Positions 29,965-40,700 of a stretch of DNA of 64,000 bases are shown in pieces. Source of the stretch: a virus; IMG/VR virus record IMGVR_UViG_3300011113_000491, positions 1-64,000 of that record. One strand, written 5' to 3'. A program made the position numbers and the translations under genes. Every line of letters begins with the position of its first letter. The first letter of the stretch is position 1. The notes beneath the pieces were generated by a model, which ran no database searches, was not told the DNA's origin, and saw nothing but the letters and a program-made list of their open reading frames with translations.

Positions 29965-32025
29965 CTAGATATTTATATCAAATATTTTATAGTTGTTTAA
30001 AGTTTGAATTAAAATTCTGTTTACTGGTATTTCGTCGCTTACACCTTTTCTTACTCTAAAAATAGGAGTTGATGATTCTTTAAATTCTGTACTGAAAGAG
30101 ATAATAGTGGACTTATATCTATCTGCTCCATCAGTTGATGGATTTACAAAACCATAATTAGATCTATCGTTAAAAATATATCCAGGATCATTTTCGGATT
30201 GTGATGACAATACAAAATTTTCTTGTGTTTCTATAAAAAATTGTATATCAACATTATTTTGTATTTCTGTTAAATTTATTTTGTGTTCTATTGGAAAATC
30301 AACATAGTACCACTTATTTCCTGTTTCAAATGGTATGTTATACCATCCGACATTTAAAATAATTGTTAATTCCTCATTTTCATATGAGTAGTTAATTATA
30401 GAAGGAGTTAGTGGGTATGCGTAATTTGGATTTGGAAACGGAATGGAATAGATATCGTCTATAGATCCAGACAATTGTATTATTGTTGCATCTCCTAAAT
30501 TTGCTTTTGCTTTACAACCAACAATTGGCCAATTAAGCAAACACTCCAACTGTAAATTTGTTTGCAACAACATACTTTCTTGTAATTCGTTCAATTCTGC
30601 AGCTTGCAAAAGAACTCCTGGCTTAAATCCAATAAATGAATAGTTTTGTTTTAAAGTATCCTTTTTCTTTGAATAATATGGTCTAATACTTAATACAAAC
30701 TTTTCACTAGAGGGTGTATTTTTTGATATAGGAACAAATGTTATATTAGAAGAAGCAGTTTTAAATGGAATCTCGGGTAATGTATCTACTACATCACTTA
30801 GCTTAAGAATATTGCTGAAATCAGTAACCAACGAAACGGGTGGTTGATTTAATGAAGCTAAAACTCTATTAATTTTTTGAATTCCTGATTCTCCGTCTGA
30901 AAATATACATTCCCATGCCCTCGCAGAATCTGCAAACGTGTCAAATCCAACTATAGTTTCATTTGTACTTTTATCATATACTAGTCTAGGAGTTCCACTT
31001 TGTCCGGATGCAGTAAAAAAGTCTCTTGGTTGATTTATATTTTTTATAATACTACTTCTAGGAACAAAGAAATTATATACACCAGAATAGTTTCTTGATG
31101 TGAATGTAGACGGAACTGATAATATCTCCAATGCAACACCAGAAGATATGACGGTATTTGTCAATTTAATAACATCAAATGGAATTTCAGATAGAAAAAA
31201 AAGACCTTGTGAATTTACTGTAAACCCAAGAAATGCATCTCTTTCATCATGATCAGAATTTTGTAACCAATTTTTTGCATTTTTGGTATTTGCAAATTTA
31301 TTATAAAATGTTGTAAATTGTCTGGGATCATTGTCTGGTATTTTAAACATTACAGTATCGCTTAGATCATTGCTGCCAGGTCCAAAATTCATTGGTGAAT
31401 CCGCACTAGTTCCTACTAAATAATTAGTATCTGGACTAGAAAATATTTTTTCTAAAGTAAAATCCTCAAAGGTATTTGTATTTCTATTATACATTCTCAC
31501 AGTTTGAGTAGTATCATTATTAAGTGTATGAAATGTTGCTATTGCTACTCTAGGAGATATTGCGATAAATAATGGAGTTGCACCAGTATATAATCCAAAT
31601 TTCCATTTCATTTCTTCGGCAGGTCTACATCCAGCTTGTATATAATACGGTGCATGCTTATCCGGTCCGAAAGAACCCCAAGGACCCCATGTGAAATATC
31701 CAGCACCATAAGATCGTTTACCAACAGAAATACCATGCATATTAATTCTTTGAGAAGGATTAGGAAAAATATTTTTAATCCAACAATTAGAATTAATTTT
31801 TACTGGCAGAATAGAAAAATTTTGATGATTTTTACCATCAGAATTTAAATTTGGAGAGTTCTGCCCATAATCAAAAAAATCCCAAATAGGATCAACGTGG
31901 TTTAATCCATATTCAAATTGATTTTGTGCATGTATGGTGTTACATATACCAGAAATAGGGACAATCTGGCCACCCGATCCAGTTTGTAATCCATAATTTA
32001 TTTTATCTTTGATTAAAAGTGGCAT
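29965..32025 (-). CDS. Baseplate/fibre protein with a trypsin-like serine protease domain
   Basis: 686 aa with two parts. Residues ~130-370 resemble a chymotrypsin-fold protease. The AIATFHTLN segment places His166 where proteases have (T/A)AHC. SDTVMFKIP places Asp223 like DIALLKL, and SGQSGTPRL places Ser343 in a GDSGGP-like loop. Order and spacing (57 and 120) fit the His-Asp-Ser triad. Residues ~440-686 are paralogous to the whole next protein (222 aa): FKPGVLLQAAELNELQES and GYIFNDRSNYGF...DGADRYK. This looks like a structural domain shared with phage baseplate proteins. The protease may process virion proteins or degrade host envelope protein. Activity is inferred from motifs only. Confidence 0.7.
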   Translation of the reverse strand: MPLLIKDKINYGLQTGSGGQIVPISGICNTIHAQNQFEYGLNHVDPIWDFFDYGQNSPNLNSDGKNHQNFSILPVKINSNCWIKNIFPNPSQRINMHGISVGKRSYGAGYFTWGPWGSFGPDKHAPYYIQAGCRPAEEMKWKFGLYTGATPLFIAISPRVAIATFHTLNNDTTQTVRMYNRNTNTFEDFTLEKIFSSPDTNYLVGTSADSPMNFGPGSNDLSDTVMFKIPDNDPRQFTTFYNKFANTKNAKNWLQNSDHDERDAFLGFTVNSQGLFFLSEIPFDVIKLTNTVISSGVALEILSVPSTFTSRNYSGVYNFFVPRSSIIKNINQPRDFFTASGQSGTPRLVYDKSTNETIVGFDTFADSARAWECIFSDGESGIQKINRVLASLNQPPVSLVTDFSNILKLSDVVDTLPEIPFKTASSNITFVPISKNTPSSEKFVLSIRPYYSKKKDTLKQNYSFIGFKPGVLLQAAELNELQESMLLQTNLQLECLLNWPIVGCKAKANLGDATIIQLSGSIDDIYSIPFPNPNYAYPLTPSIINYSYENEELTIILNVGWYNIPFETGNKWYYVDFPIEHKINLTEIQNNVDIQFFIETQENFVLSSQSENDPGYIFNDRSNYGFVNPSTDGADRYKSTIISFSTEFKESSTPIFRVRKGVSDEIPVNRILIQTLNNYKIFDINI

Positions 32026-32034
32026 TGTTAATTT

Positions 32035-32703
32035 TTAAAAACTTATTGTTCTTTTTCTTCCAATTGTATCTTCAATTTCAAATACTTTAGGCGATACACC
32101 AATTTCACTTAATCTTGTAACTTTAAATAAGAAAGATCCAAGTTCCTGTGTGTTTACAATTGATGCATCAGTATTTTTTATTTTAAATCTGTCAGCACCA
32201 TTACTTGAAGATGAAAATACAACGCCGGAATTGTCATTAAATATAAATCCTTCATCGGAAGAATTAGAGGAACAAAGAACAAAAGAAGTTTCATATTGTA
32301 TATAATAGCTTCTTGATTGTCCTTTTGCAAAATTAGATCCTAAAGTGTCTAGTATTGATCCATCTATAACAGCCCAAATTCTATAATATTCGCTAACTTT
32401 AAAATTTGCTATAACAATGTCTAATCTTAATCGATTTAGTGTTCCAGATATTACAATATCATTCAAAGAAGGTAAAAAAACTTTATCACCGGATATAGAT
32501 GATAAATTTATAGTATTGCTAGATGCAACGTCATAGAAAAAAATATTGTTATAGGTATTTTGAAATAATATATTCTCTTGAATTTCATTTAGTTCTGAAG
32601 CCTGTAAAGAATATCCTGGTTTAAACGCAACCAAAGAATATTTGTGGTTTTCAAAAACTTCATTTCTACTTTTATATGGCGATGAACCTAATGGTGAACT
32701 CAT
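32035..32703 (-). CDS. Virion structural protein, LQASELNEIQE family
   Basis: 222 aa. The segment VAFKPGYSLQASELNEIQENILFQ is shared with the C-terminal half of the 686-aa protein just downstream, as is EGFIFNDNSG...NGADRFK. The LQA-ELNE-QE pattern occurs in baseplate or fibre-attachment proteins of other phages. It directly follows gp8 in the transcript, so it occupies the place of T4 gp9/gp10. A role in linking fibres to the baseplate is plausible but not shown. Confidence 0.7.
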   Translation of the reverse strand: MSSPLGSSPYKSRNEVFENHKYSLVAFKPGYSLQASELNEIQENILFQNTYNNIFFYDVASSNTINLSSISGDKVFLPSLNDIVISGTLNRLRLDIVIANFKVSEYYRIWAVIDGSILDTLGSNFAKGQSRSYYIQYETSFVLCSSNSSDEGFIFNDNSGVVFSSSSNGADRFKIKNTDASIVNTQELGSFLFKVTRLSEIGVSPKVFEIEDTIGRKRTISF

Positions 32704-32704
32704 A

Positions 32705-34450
32705 TTAAATCCTTGTTACTGTTATTATATTAATTGACGTATTTTCTAAATTTCCAGTTGTTCTGGGACTTACAATTTGACTAGATCTTGGTGTTCCGGT
32801 GAATTGAGTAACATGTGTCGGAATTGATACATCTTCAGGAGTTACTGTTGTAGATTCACCATCCGGTAAAATAATTGAGCTAATTCTAGAATATTGAGAT
32901 TTAATATCACCACTAACTCTTACATATTCATACGAAGCATCTTCAGAAACATTTTTAATATCTATTGTTGATATTGGTGAATAATTTTCTACAACCTCTA
33001 CTCCTGTCCAATTTGTAGGGTTTTCTAATTTCTCTTTATCACTTCCAGAGAAACCACTTTTTACAAATTTTAAAGTAGTTAAAAATGATTGAATTTCTTT
33101 TGTATATTTTGAAGATGTGGATTTACCAGCAACAGATGAAACTTCTCCTTCTTTTATTGGATTTTCAACCAATGAAAAGAAATTTATCTCTCTCGGTAAA
33201 ATTAAACTTTCATCTGCTAATTCTTGTTTTCCTAAACTAATAGAAGTCATTACGCTATTTGAATTTAATGTTTTTGCAGGATCTAAACCTAGTTTATCAA
33301 CAGGATCTAAATTTATTTGAATTTTTGAATTTATAAAGTCCTGATGATCATTCATTCCGGGTAAAAGAGATGTATCTATTGATAAACTTATGTCTTTATA
33401 ATTCTCACCCCTAGAAACAACTTTAATACCGTTTACTTGATGATTTCCGTTTGAATTTATAAATGTAGTCAATTCAATTACTGCACCATAACCTGTGAGT
33501 GATTTTATTTGTAATCTTGGATTTGCTTGTGTTGCAATCAATTCTGCTACAGTTTCTGATGATAAATCTACAAACGCTGAAACTATACATCCATCTTCAA
33601 ATCCATTATTATACCAAGTCGAATATAGTTTATAATAAACAGAATTAGGAGACAATTGACCAGTTTGAATTTGTTTTTCAATTAAATCAAATTTTGATAA
33701 TATTTCTATAGATTCTTCAACCTCTTGATTTCCATAAAAGACAGAAACAAAATCATCATCTTCATCTTCAAACAAGAAATAACACTCTCTGCACGTTAAT
33801 TCTGGTATTGATGTGTATAAATCACCTAAAGCGTATGATTCATAGCTGTTACCAGAAGTTGGTATTTCTTTTTCTTTATTTACATATACTGCACAGTTAC
33901 CAGTTGCTCCAACCACTCCATTACAAAAAGATGTACATCTATCCCAAGGAGTAGTTCCACCCAATCCCACTTCGTATTCGTCTAAACTTGGAACTGGAAT
34001 CCAGTCACTAGTTACAAATTTTTCAAGAGATGGAGTGATCTTAAAGAGGGCCAACCAACTATAACCATCGGAAAAGGAAACTTCTCCCGTCGTATGGGAT
34101 GGTTTAAATCTAGAAACAGTATCGTAACCATCTAGTCTATTGTTTGAATTATCAGATGTACAAAGATAAACGTAACCATTGTCTCGATTATAGATGTAAT
34201 AATTTTGTACGCTTGAAGAAATATTTGGCTTCCAAGGAGTATACTGAGATCCTCTATTCCATGAAATTCTAGGAACAACTGCTGAAACATCATTTCTAGA
34301 AACTTTATATGTTATTTCTGCATCTTTCCAAGCTTGCCTGAATAATTCTGAAGAATTTGGTTGCAATGAAGTTTGAGTAGTTTTTCCAAGTAAAAAATAA
34401 TTTTGATATTTTCTACCAACTTCTAGTTTGTAATCTATTGCTTTATTCAT
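32705..34450 (-). CDS. 8: Baseplate wedge protein, gp8-like
   Basis: 581 aa; T4 gp8 is 334 aa. Three segments line up with my recollection of T4 gp8: AVVPRISWNRGSQYTPW with AVIPRRDWGDTRYPDPY, GYVYLCTSDNSN with the YRCLD stretch, and SDGYSWLALFKITPS...WIPVP with GDGYVWEYLFEIPPD...IVVP. The additional C-terminal ~250 residues have no T4 counterpart I can name. It is flanked by the gp7-like gene as in T4. In T4, gp8 is part of the wedge that rearranges at contraction. Confidence 0.75.
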   Translation of the reverse strand: MNKAIDYKLEVGRKYQNYFLLGKTTQTSLQPNSSELFRQAWKDAEITYKVSRNDVSAVVPRISWNRGSQYTPWKPNISSSVQNYYIYNRDNGYVYLCTSDNSNNRLDGYDTVSRFKPSHTTGEVSFSDGYSWLALFKITPSLEKFVTSDWIPVPSLDEYEVGLGGTTPWDRCTSFCNGVVGATGNCAVYVNKEKEIPTSGNSYESYALGDLYTSIPELTCRECYFLFEDEDDDFVSVFYGNQEVEESIEILSKFDLIEKQIQTGQLSPNSVYYKLYSTWYNNGFEDGCIVSAFVDLSSETVAELIATQANPRLQIKSLTGYGAVIELTTFINSNGNHQVNGIKVVSRGENYKDISLSIDTSLLPGMNDHQDFINSKIQINLDPVDKLGLDPAKTLNSNSVMTSISLGKQELADESLILPREINFFSLVENPIKEGEVSSVAGKSTSSKYTKEIQSFLTTLKFVKSGFSGSDKEKLENPTNWTGVEVVENYSPISTIDIKNVSEDASYEYVRVSGDIKSQYSRISSIILPDGESTTVTPEDVSIPTHVTQFTGTPRSSQIVSPRTTGNLENTSINIITVTRI

Positions 34451-34462
34451 TTTTACACCAAA

Positions 34463-35608
34463 TTAACTTGCACATGCCGCTCCGCATGTTAGTCCTGCGT
34501 TTGGACTTGTAAACCCAGAAACATAACACATGTTTATGAAGTTATCAATATTTATATCGTTAAACTTAAATCCAACTATATTCTCCGACCAATTTGGGAA
34601 AACATGAGTTGGTTTATTCCAAGGACTCGCTTCAGCACATCCCTCACAATAAGTCAATCCATACAGAGAAAAAGTAGATCCACCAAAGCTACCAACACCT
34701 ATTTGTGTGTTATATGTTGTTCCAAGTTGATATGAATGATAATTTCCGAGTATAGGAGTTTCACAAATTAATAAATCAGTATCTCCCGGTACTCCTGCTC
34801 CTGGATAATCTTCTATGTTAGTTTCTAAAAGTGCTCTTAATCCTGCTGGATGTAGAGTATTCATGAAACTAGTTTTGTATAAGTCTTGATTTATTCCAGT
34901 TTTAAGAATATATGAAAAGTCTTGAAACCAATCAGAATCTTGTATTCTGGAATCGTTTAAAGAACTTCCCCCTAAGTCTAGAGTTTCATCATACTCACCA
35001 ACTCCACCTCTAAATGTGAAATTTTCAGAGTAGAACTTACCACCATTTAATCTTAATAGATTAACTTTTGGGTAGTAAATTGAAAAGTCTTCTTCAGAAA
35101 ATTCAGGAAATAGTGTTAGAAAAAAATACTTGATAGAATCAATCGTTGTTTTCTTTTGATTAAAATTTTTGGATATACCTTTTAATAATTTTATGAATTT
35201 TTCATTAGAAATAGAACCACCATTAAATTCAAATTTAGAAGGATCTAGTCCATTTCCATAAATTTGTAAAAATCTATTCAAATATGAAGTTCTTGTTTTT
35301 TCTATATCAACAAGATCTAAAAGATTTTGAGATAAGGTGTATTGAGCACCCGATGGATTATCACAATACAACCAATCATAGTATTTTTGAAGGAAATCAA
35401 AAACCGAAACTTGTTTTGTTCCATATTCATTTTCTAATTTAACTTTTTCCTCAACTATCCAAAAAGGAACATACCGACTAATATCAAAATTGGTAGGACA
35501 TTCGAATGAAGTATCCTCAAAAAAATCTTGAGAGGATAGCAAATCAAAGAAGTTTTGTAATTCACTTCTTAAACTAGATGATTGATTTGCTAGATATGAA
35601 TAATTCAA
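34463..35608 (-). CDS. 7: Baseplate wedge protein, gp7 core-like
   Basis: 381 aa, much shorter than T4 gp7 (1032 aa). The segments FLQKYYDWLYCD, IDSIKYFFLTLFPEFSEEDFSIYYP and a late TLHPAGLRALLET resemble the C-terminal core of gp7: IQYLSDGYG..., KGIEASYKFLFKVLYNEEVEIE and HPVGFGFIA. It lies between gp6 and gp8, as in T4, and overlaps gp6 by four bases. I infer a reduced gp7 that keeps the part joining gp6, gp8 and the hub. The N-terminal decoration of T4 gp7 is absent. Confidence 0.6.
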   Translation of the reverse strand: MNYSYLANQSSSLRSELQNFFDLLSSQDFFEDTSFECPTNFDISRYVPFWIVEEKVKLENEYGTKQVSVFDFLQKYYDWLYCDNPSGAQYTLSQNLLDLVDIEKTRTSYLNRFLQIYGNGLDPSKFEFNGGSISNEKFIKLLKGISKNFNQKKTTIDSIKYFFLTLFPEFSEEDFSIYYPKVNLLRLNGGKFYSENFTFRGGVGEYDETLDLGGSSLNDSRIQDSDWFQDFSYILKTGINQDLYKTSFMNTLHPAGLRALLETNIEDYPGAGVPGDTDLLICETPILGNYHSYQLGTTYNTQIGVGSFGGSTFSLYGLTYCEGCAEASPWNKPTHVFPNWSENIVGFKFNDINIDNFINMCYVSGFTSPNAGLTCGAACAS

Positions 35609-37344
35609 AGTATTTTTACCTCTGAGATATAAAAGTTATTAACATTGTTATATTTTGATTGTAGTATTTTTTCATTCATTGGAATATTAATTGTGAATGA
35701 AACACTAGAAATATCTGCAAGATATATTATTCCTTGATTTATCAATATTCTACCATAATCTAAAGAAGTATCTTCTATTCCGGTTAGTGAATTAAAGCCT
35801 CTAATTTTTACAAAATTATCGAAGGAAGTGGTTGGTCCGGTTACTACTTTCAATATAATTGGTGTTCCATAAATATTTGAAAATTCAGTGCTTATGGTTG
35901 TAGAACCAATAAATGGGAATTTAAAAGGACTTCCTAAATTTATATTAGTTTCGCTACTCCTATTTAAGTCCATATTTGTTATAATATTTTTTCTATATTT
36001 TATATCAAATCTATCAGCAGATATTGAAATATCATCATATTGTTCCATTATAGAATTTGATAATTCAAATGAATCAAAGGTATAATTGAATGAATTATAT
36101 GTTATAGATTCTTGTATTTTATTTTTAACTTTTTTGATCGCTTCTAATTTTTGAGTTGGAGTCGGAGATACATTTTTATATGTGAATTTTACGTCTAGTA
36201 AAAATTCATTGTAAACGGGCGAAACATATTCCGGTAACACAGTAATTACTGAGTATTCCTTCAGATATGATATAATAGTGTTTGGATTTAAGGAATTATC
36301 TGCTATTGATACAAAGACTCTACCATACCTTGGGGGCTGTAGTTCATCGCCTCCAAAAATTGAAATTTGGTCAACGGAATCTATTAGTTTAGAATCCAGT
36401 AATAATCCCATATAATCAGATTTCGTAACGGCTCTACCTTGTGAAGAAAACCATTTTGGTGCTAAAAATTTAATTAAATTAATGTTTGGTTGATCTAGTC
36501 CGCCCCTAGACTCATTGCACTCATCACAAGACACCCCTACATTTAAGTTTCCGGGAGTATATGCTACAGGTGTTCCTGCTCTAAACTGATATATGTTATT
36601 TCCCTTAACTCCAGATGAAACCATATATCTTATCTCTAGCGCATCTCCATCCTCAATGGAAACACCCAAACTATTTTCAATTCCAAATTGAACTATAAAT
36701 CCACCAGTGCTTAGTCTTTCTACAAAATATATTTTATCATCTACTCTGAATGGAGTTCCTATGTTTCCAGATAAAGACCAAATTTCTGAATTTACCTTTA
36801 CTTGAATTGTAGATATATCAATATTTTCGTTTACTATTAAATATCTTTGTTTTTCAAAATCAAAGGAACTTATCGCAGATGTATCGTTTACTAACTGTCC
36901 TTCTGTTACTTCTATGACAACATCGCTGTCGTTCACTACTCCAGAATTTAAATTTCTAAAAACATATTCTATGCCATCTTCGTTTATTCCATAAAAATAT
37001 TCAAGTTCTGGAAATGAAGAATTATCTGCTTGATTTATACCTGTTACTTGTATAGTTGCCCTAGCAGATCTTTTGCCAGGAACGGTATATCCTAATGGTT
37101 TTGCTAAAGATATTATAGAATCTAATCTTTGTGCAGAATCTAAAAACATTTCACTTGATACCATGTTCATGTAATATGCATAGTAAAAAGTATTATATGC
37201 TAGTAAATCCACCAAAGCTCTAATAGCAGAGCCCTCGTAGTTGTAATCTTTAATTATGCTTTGATTTCGTAAATATTCAATTAAACTGCTTTTAATATCT
37301 TCAAAGTCTAGATTCCCAAGTACATTTGTTGGCGTATTTGCCAT
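35605..37344 (-). CDS. 6: Baseplate wedge protein, gp6-like (Baseplate_J type)
   Basis: 579 aa; T4 gp6 is 660 aa. gp6 dimers tie the wedges together into the baseplate ring. The conserved N-terminal part is unmistakable: IKSSLIEYLRNQSIIKDYNYEGSA followed by LVDLLAYNTFYYAYYMNMV and SAQRLDSIISLAKPLGY. The GpJ-like core has LAPKWFSSQGRAVTKSDYMGLL and YGRVFVSI. It overlaps its neighbours by one to four bases. Confidence 0.93.
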   Translation of the reverse strand: MANTPTNVLGNLDFEDIKSSLIEYLRNQSIIKDYNYEGSAIRALVDLLAYNTFYYAYYMNMVSSEMFLDSAQRLDSIISLAKPLGYTVPGKRSARATIQVTGINQADNSSFPELEYFYGINEDGIEYVFRNLNSGVVNDSDVVIEVTEGQLVNDTSAISSFDFEKQRYLIVNENIDISTIQVKVNSEIWSLSGNIGTPFRVDDKIYFVERLSTGGFIVQFGIENSLGVSIEDGDALEIRYMVSSGVKGNNIYQFRAGTPVAYTPGNLNVGVSCDECNESRGGLDQPNINLIKFLAPKWFSSQGRAVTKSDYMGLLLDSKLIDSVDQISIFGGDELQPPRYGRVFVSIADNSLNPNTIISYLKEYSVITVLPEYVSPVYNEFLLDVKFTYKNVSPTPTQKLEAIKKVKNKIQESITYNSFNYTFDSFELSNSIMEQYDDISISADRFDIKYRKNIITNMDLNRSSETNINLGSPFKFPFIGSTTISTEFSNIYGTPIILKVVTGPTTSFDNFVKIRGFNSLTGIEDTSLDYGRILINQGIIYLADISSVSFTINIPMNEKILQSKYNNVNNFYISEVKIL

Positions 37345-37745
37345 TATCTGTTCCTCTCTACGCTAATTGTTACGGTTTGAATTGCTCTGGTATTTACATT
37401 TTGATATGTTAAATCTATTAGTAAAATTCTAGGATTGTTTGTATCTAGATTGAAATCAACTTCCATCACCTGTATTCTGGGTTCAAATCTATTAACTGCT
37501 GCTTGTAGATCTATTTTATACGGTGTCAATCTAACATCTTCATTGTTTATATTTTCAAATAACAAATCGTAAAAAACAGTACCAAAATCAAATTTAAAAG
37601 GTTTTTCTCCAAGTCTAGTCAATACTATATTGATTATAGACTGTCTAATTGCATTACCGTCTTTCTTTAAACTCAAATCGTTGGTAAATGAGTTTTTTGA
37701 AAAGAAAAATGGTATGTCGGAGAAAATATTCTTAGTTATTTGCAT
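37344..37745 (-). CDS. 25: Baseplate wedge protein, gp25-like
   Basis: 133 aa, the size of T4 gp25 (132 aa). It belongs to the gp25/lysozyme-like sheath-initiator family conserved in all contractile systems. Seen here: FTNDLSLKKDGNAIRQSIINIVLTRLGEKPFKFDFGT, FDLLFE-like YDLLFEN, and EPRIQVMEVDF. The frame stays open to 37856, inside the hub gene. I chose the ATG at 37745 because the family begins there and the hub gene stops at 37760. A TATAAATA box lies five bases upstream of that ATG, and no clear ribosome binding site is visible. Confidence 0.92.
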   Translation of the reverse strand: MQITKNIFSDIPFFFSKNSFTNDLSLKKDGNAIRQSIINIVLTRLGEKPFKFDFGTVFYDLLFENINNEDVRLTPYKIDLQAAVNRFEPRIQVMEVDFNLDTNNPRILLIDLTYQNVNTRAIQTVTISVERNR

Positions 37746-37750
37746 GGCTT

Positions 37751-37758
37751 TATTTATA
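37751..37758 (-). promoter_or_regulatory. Late-type TATAAATA box before gp25
   Basis: TATAAATAAAGCC on minus, ending only five bases before the ATG at 37745. If used as a late promoter it would yield a nearly leaderless message. It may instead be a chance match in AT-rich sequence. Confidence 0.3.
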
Positions 37759-37759
37759 G

Positions 37760-40700
37760 TTAAAATAAGTAAGATAATAATTTTTCTAAAGCAGTTGTAG
37801 TATAATCTGGTGACACCGGCAACGTATCTCGTATCAAAGTTAAATCTTGAGTGCAATTTGAATCTTTATAGAAACTCATATTGATTTCAGATATCAACCA
37901 CCTTCCGTGGAGATTCTTTTCAGATACTGCCATATTTGGGTCAGGATTTAGTTGTTTTATCTTTATAATATCTCCTACCTTTACTACACTTGTTGGTGGA
38001 ATTGATATTGTTATTTGCTGTGCTCCTATTTGTGATATTAGTGCTTTTCTAATCAACGGAGTGGCATCTGGAGTATCCCAGAAAGTAGCGTATGTTCTGC
38101 TATATTCTAGATATTCTTTAAATTTTTCTCCTTGATTTGGACAATCGCAACTACATGGATTTGTTGGGTCGCTCCAAAGACAACCAATATACTCTTCTCC
38201 CAATACACTTTCAATTAAATCACATTCTTTAATATCTAAATATTTTTTAAACAACTCTAGGTAACTTGGTTCTGGTTCATCTGGTATATGCTCTTGTGCT
38301 GGACAATTGCAATATGGATTTTCTGGACCACACTCATCATTTGAAATATAACCATCTGGATTTGCACATTTTAGTTTTCCACAGATATTTGGAATTTGTC
38401 TAGAGAATACCACAAATTGTGCAGAAAAATTGTCATCAAACACATCATGATTTGGTGACATTGTTTTTGGAGAAACCAAACCATAATCAGTTTCTCCAGT
38501 CAAATCATACTTCCAAACATCTTCAGGAATCAGACTTGGACGATATAACATAAAGTCCCCAAACATCCAATGCATTGTTGTTTTATGAAAGTAAGCATTT
38601 AATGCACCAAGTGAATTTGGAGAATGAACCTCTGCATGATTTGCTAGTGGTAAATTATTAGTATTTGAAAGAACACTAAGAAGCTTCAATCCAAAACTTT
38701 CTACAAACGACTTTCCTGCTGGAGTTAGACGCAACCATCTATCCACTTCATCCCCATACCACCAGTAGTAATCTTTATATTTGTGTGCAAAAATATCACC
38801 CAACACTCCACTACTTTCTCCATCAATTTCCGCAAACTTAGTAGAAAGCATATGGAACAACTTTTGTGGTATGAAGATGTTCTTTGGAATATGGAAAGAC
38901 CACCAAGATCTATGTGGTTTTACTTTTCTATGCGAGTATTGTAAATATCCACTAGCGTGGGCACTTTCTTTATATTCTGGATCAACATCCGCAGATCTTG
39001 TATACCAATCGTAATTATTATTACCTTTTTGTAATAGATCTACATCCGCATCTCCATGATACCATGATGATTTCCACCACCATCCCTTTGGATCTGCTGC
39101 ATAATATGGGAAAGTGGTTTCAAAACCAACTTCTGGCCACAATTCCATTCCATTATTTGTTAATGATGTATCATTTAGATTTCTATATTCATCCCACCAT
39201 CCATATTGCTTTTCCGTTTCCTCATCATCGACTTTTGATTTCTTAACTGCCACATCGAATCCATAAGGATCCATTCCTATTACTGCTACATTATTTCTAA
39301 TGGTTTGTCTGCCAGTTGGACCCGGTGTCAACGATACCAAGTAAGGTAGGAAATATTCAGTTCCTGCGTCTCTAATAAATCCATCGGGGAAATCTACAAT
39401 TCTATCTAACCCAATTGGTTTAGTAAATTCAATTCTAACGTAAGAACTTAATTGCTCTTTCTTTAAATTTGGTGGTATAGATTGTGGATTTATATTGAAC
39501 AAATTAAAAGTATTTTGGAAAGATTGACTCGTGACTGATGCCGGTATGTCCGTTTGAGTATTGCTAATTTCTAAAAATGAACTACTAAACCCGCTACCGA
39601 TCATTTGTTGATGTGGTATACTGAGATAACCACTCAATTCGATATTTGAGTTTTCCCCGCAAGTTGGAGCAAACTCTGAAACAAATGGGAAGTTATTTAA
39701 TTTGTTAACATCTTCGTTGTAATTATATGTCTTGAATAATTGTCTTTGAGATACAAATCTAGTTTGATATTTCTGTGAATAGTATGGATGGTTTGTTCCT
39801 TGAGTTTCATTGGTTGTATTATTCCAGAAGAAGTTATATAACCACTCTCCTATCTCACCCCCGGTTATTCCTTTGTTCTTTGCTAATAATTCGTATCTAC
39901 TACCTCTTATTTGTTTTTTCTTTATCGATTTAATATTAAATAAAGATTTTTTAGAAGCAGTTATAGGTTGAGCTCTTCCTCCATCTATACTTCCTTCAAT
40001 TTCTGTGCTGATATCAGTAAATACATTTTTTCCGGGGATCTTGGAATAGAAGAATGCCTTTCTGTTCCACCACTCTTGGTAGTTTTCGTTGAATTTTGTT
40101 ATAAATTCACTAGCAAAAATATCTCTTGCATATATGAGTAAAGATTTTTCTGCATTTAGAATTTTCAATTCTTCTATTGCTCTTCTTTTTTCTACTTCAA
40201 GATATAAAGGATTAAAGCATAAGGTGTTATAGCAATCTCCATTTTCTAAGCATCTTCTTGTAGTTTCTGGATCTCCATTCGGACCTATGTAATCATCTAT
40301 ATCTGTAAATGCAGAAGATCCACCCGGTTCGAATCTATATTCGTTATACCACCTACCTTCAGTACCAATATACTGAACTAAAGTTTTCATAAACTTATTT
40401 TTAGAACACAAAGAAGCCCATTGTGGCAATGGAGAATATGTAGTTGCCTGTTCTAATGTACAATTGCAGCAATTAGAATCGTCAAATTCTATATCCAATG
40501 CACTAGTAGAAAAGTTATTACACTTTATACATTTACCTTGAGGCAAAGTGATAAGCGGAACTCTTCCCAATCCATCAACATAATTAAATCCAATACAAGA
40601 CGCAGGCTCTCTATTAAATACACTACCAGTTAATGTATCTGTGCATCCTTGTCTTAGACATGCAGTAGTCCCCTCTTGACATAGATTGTAATTTCCTGTG

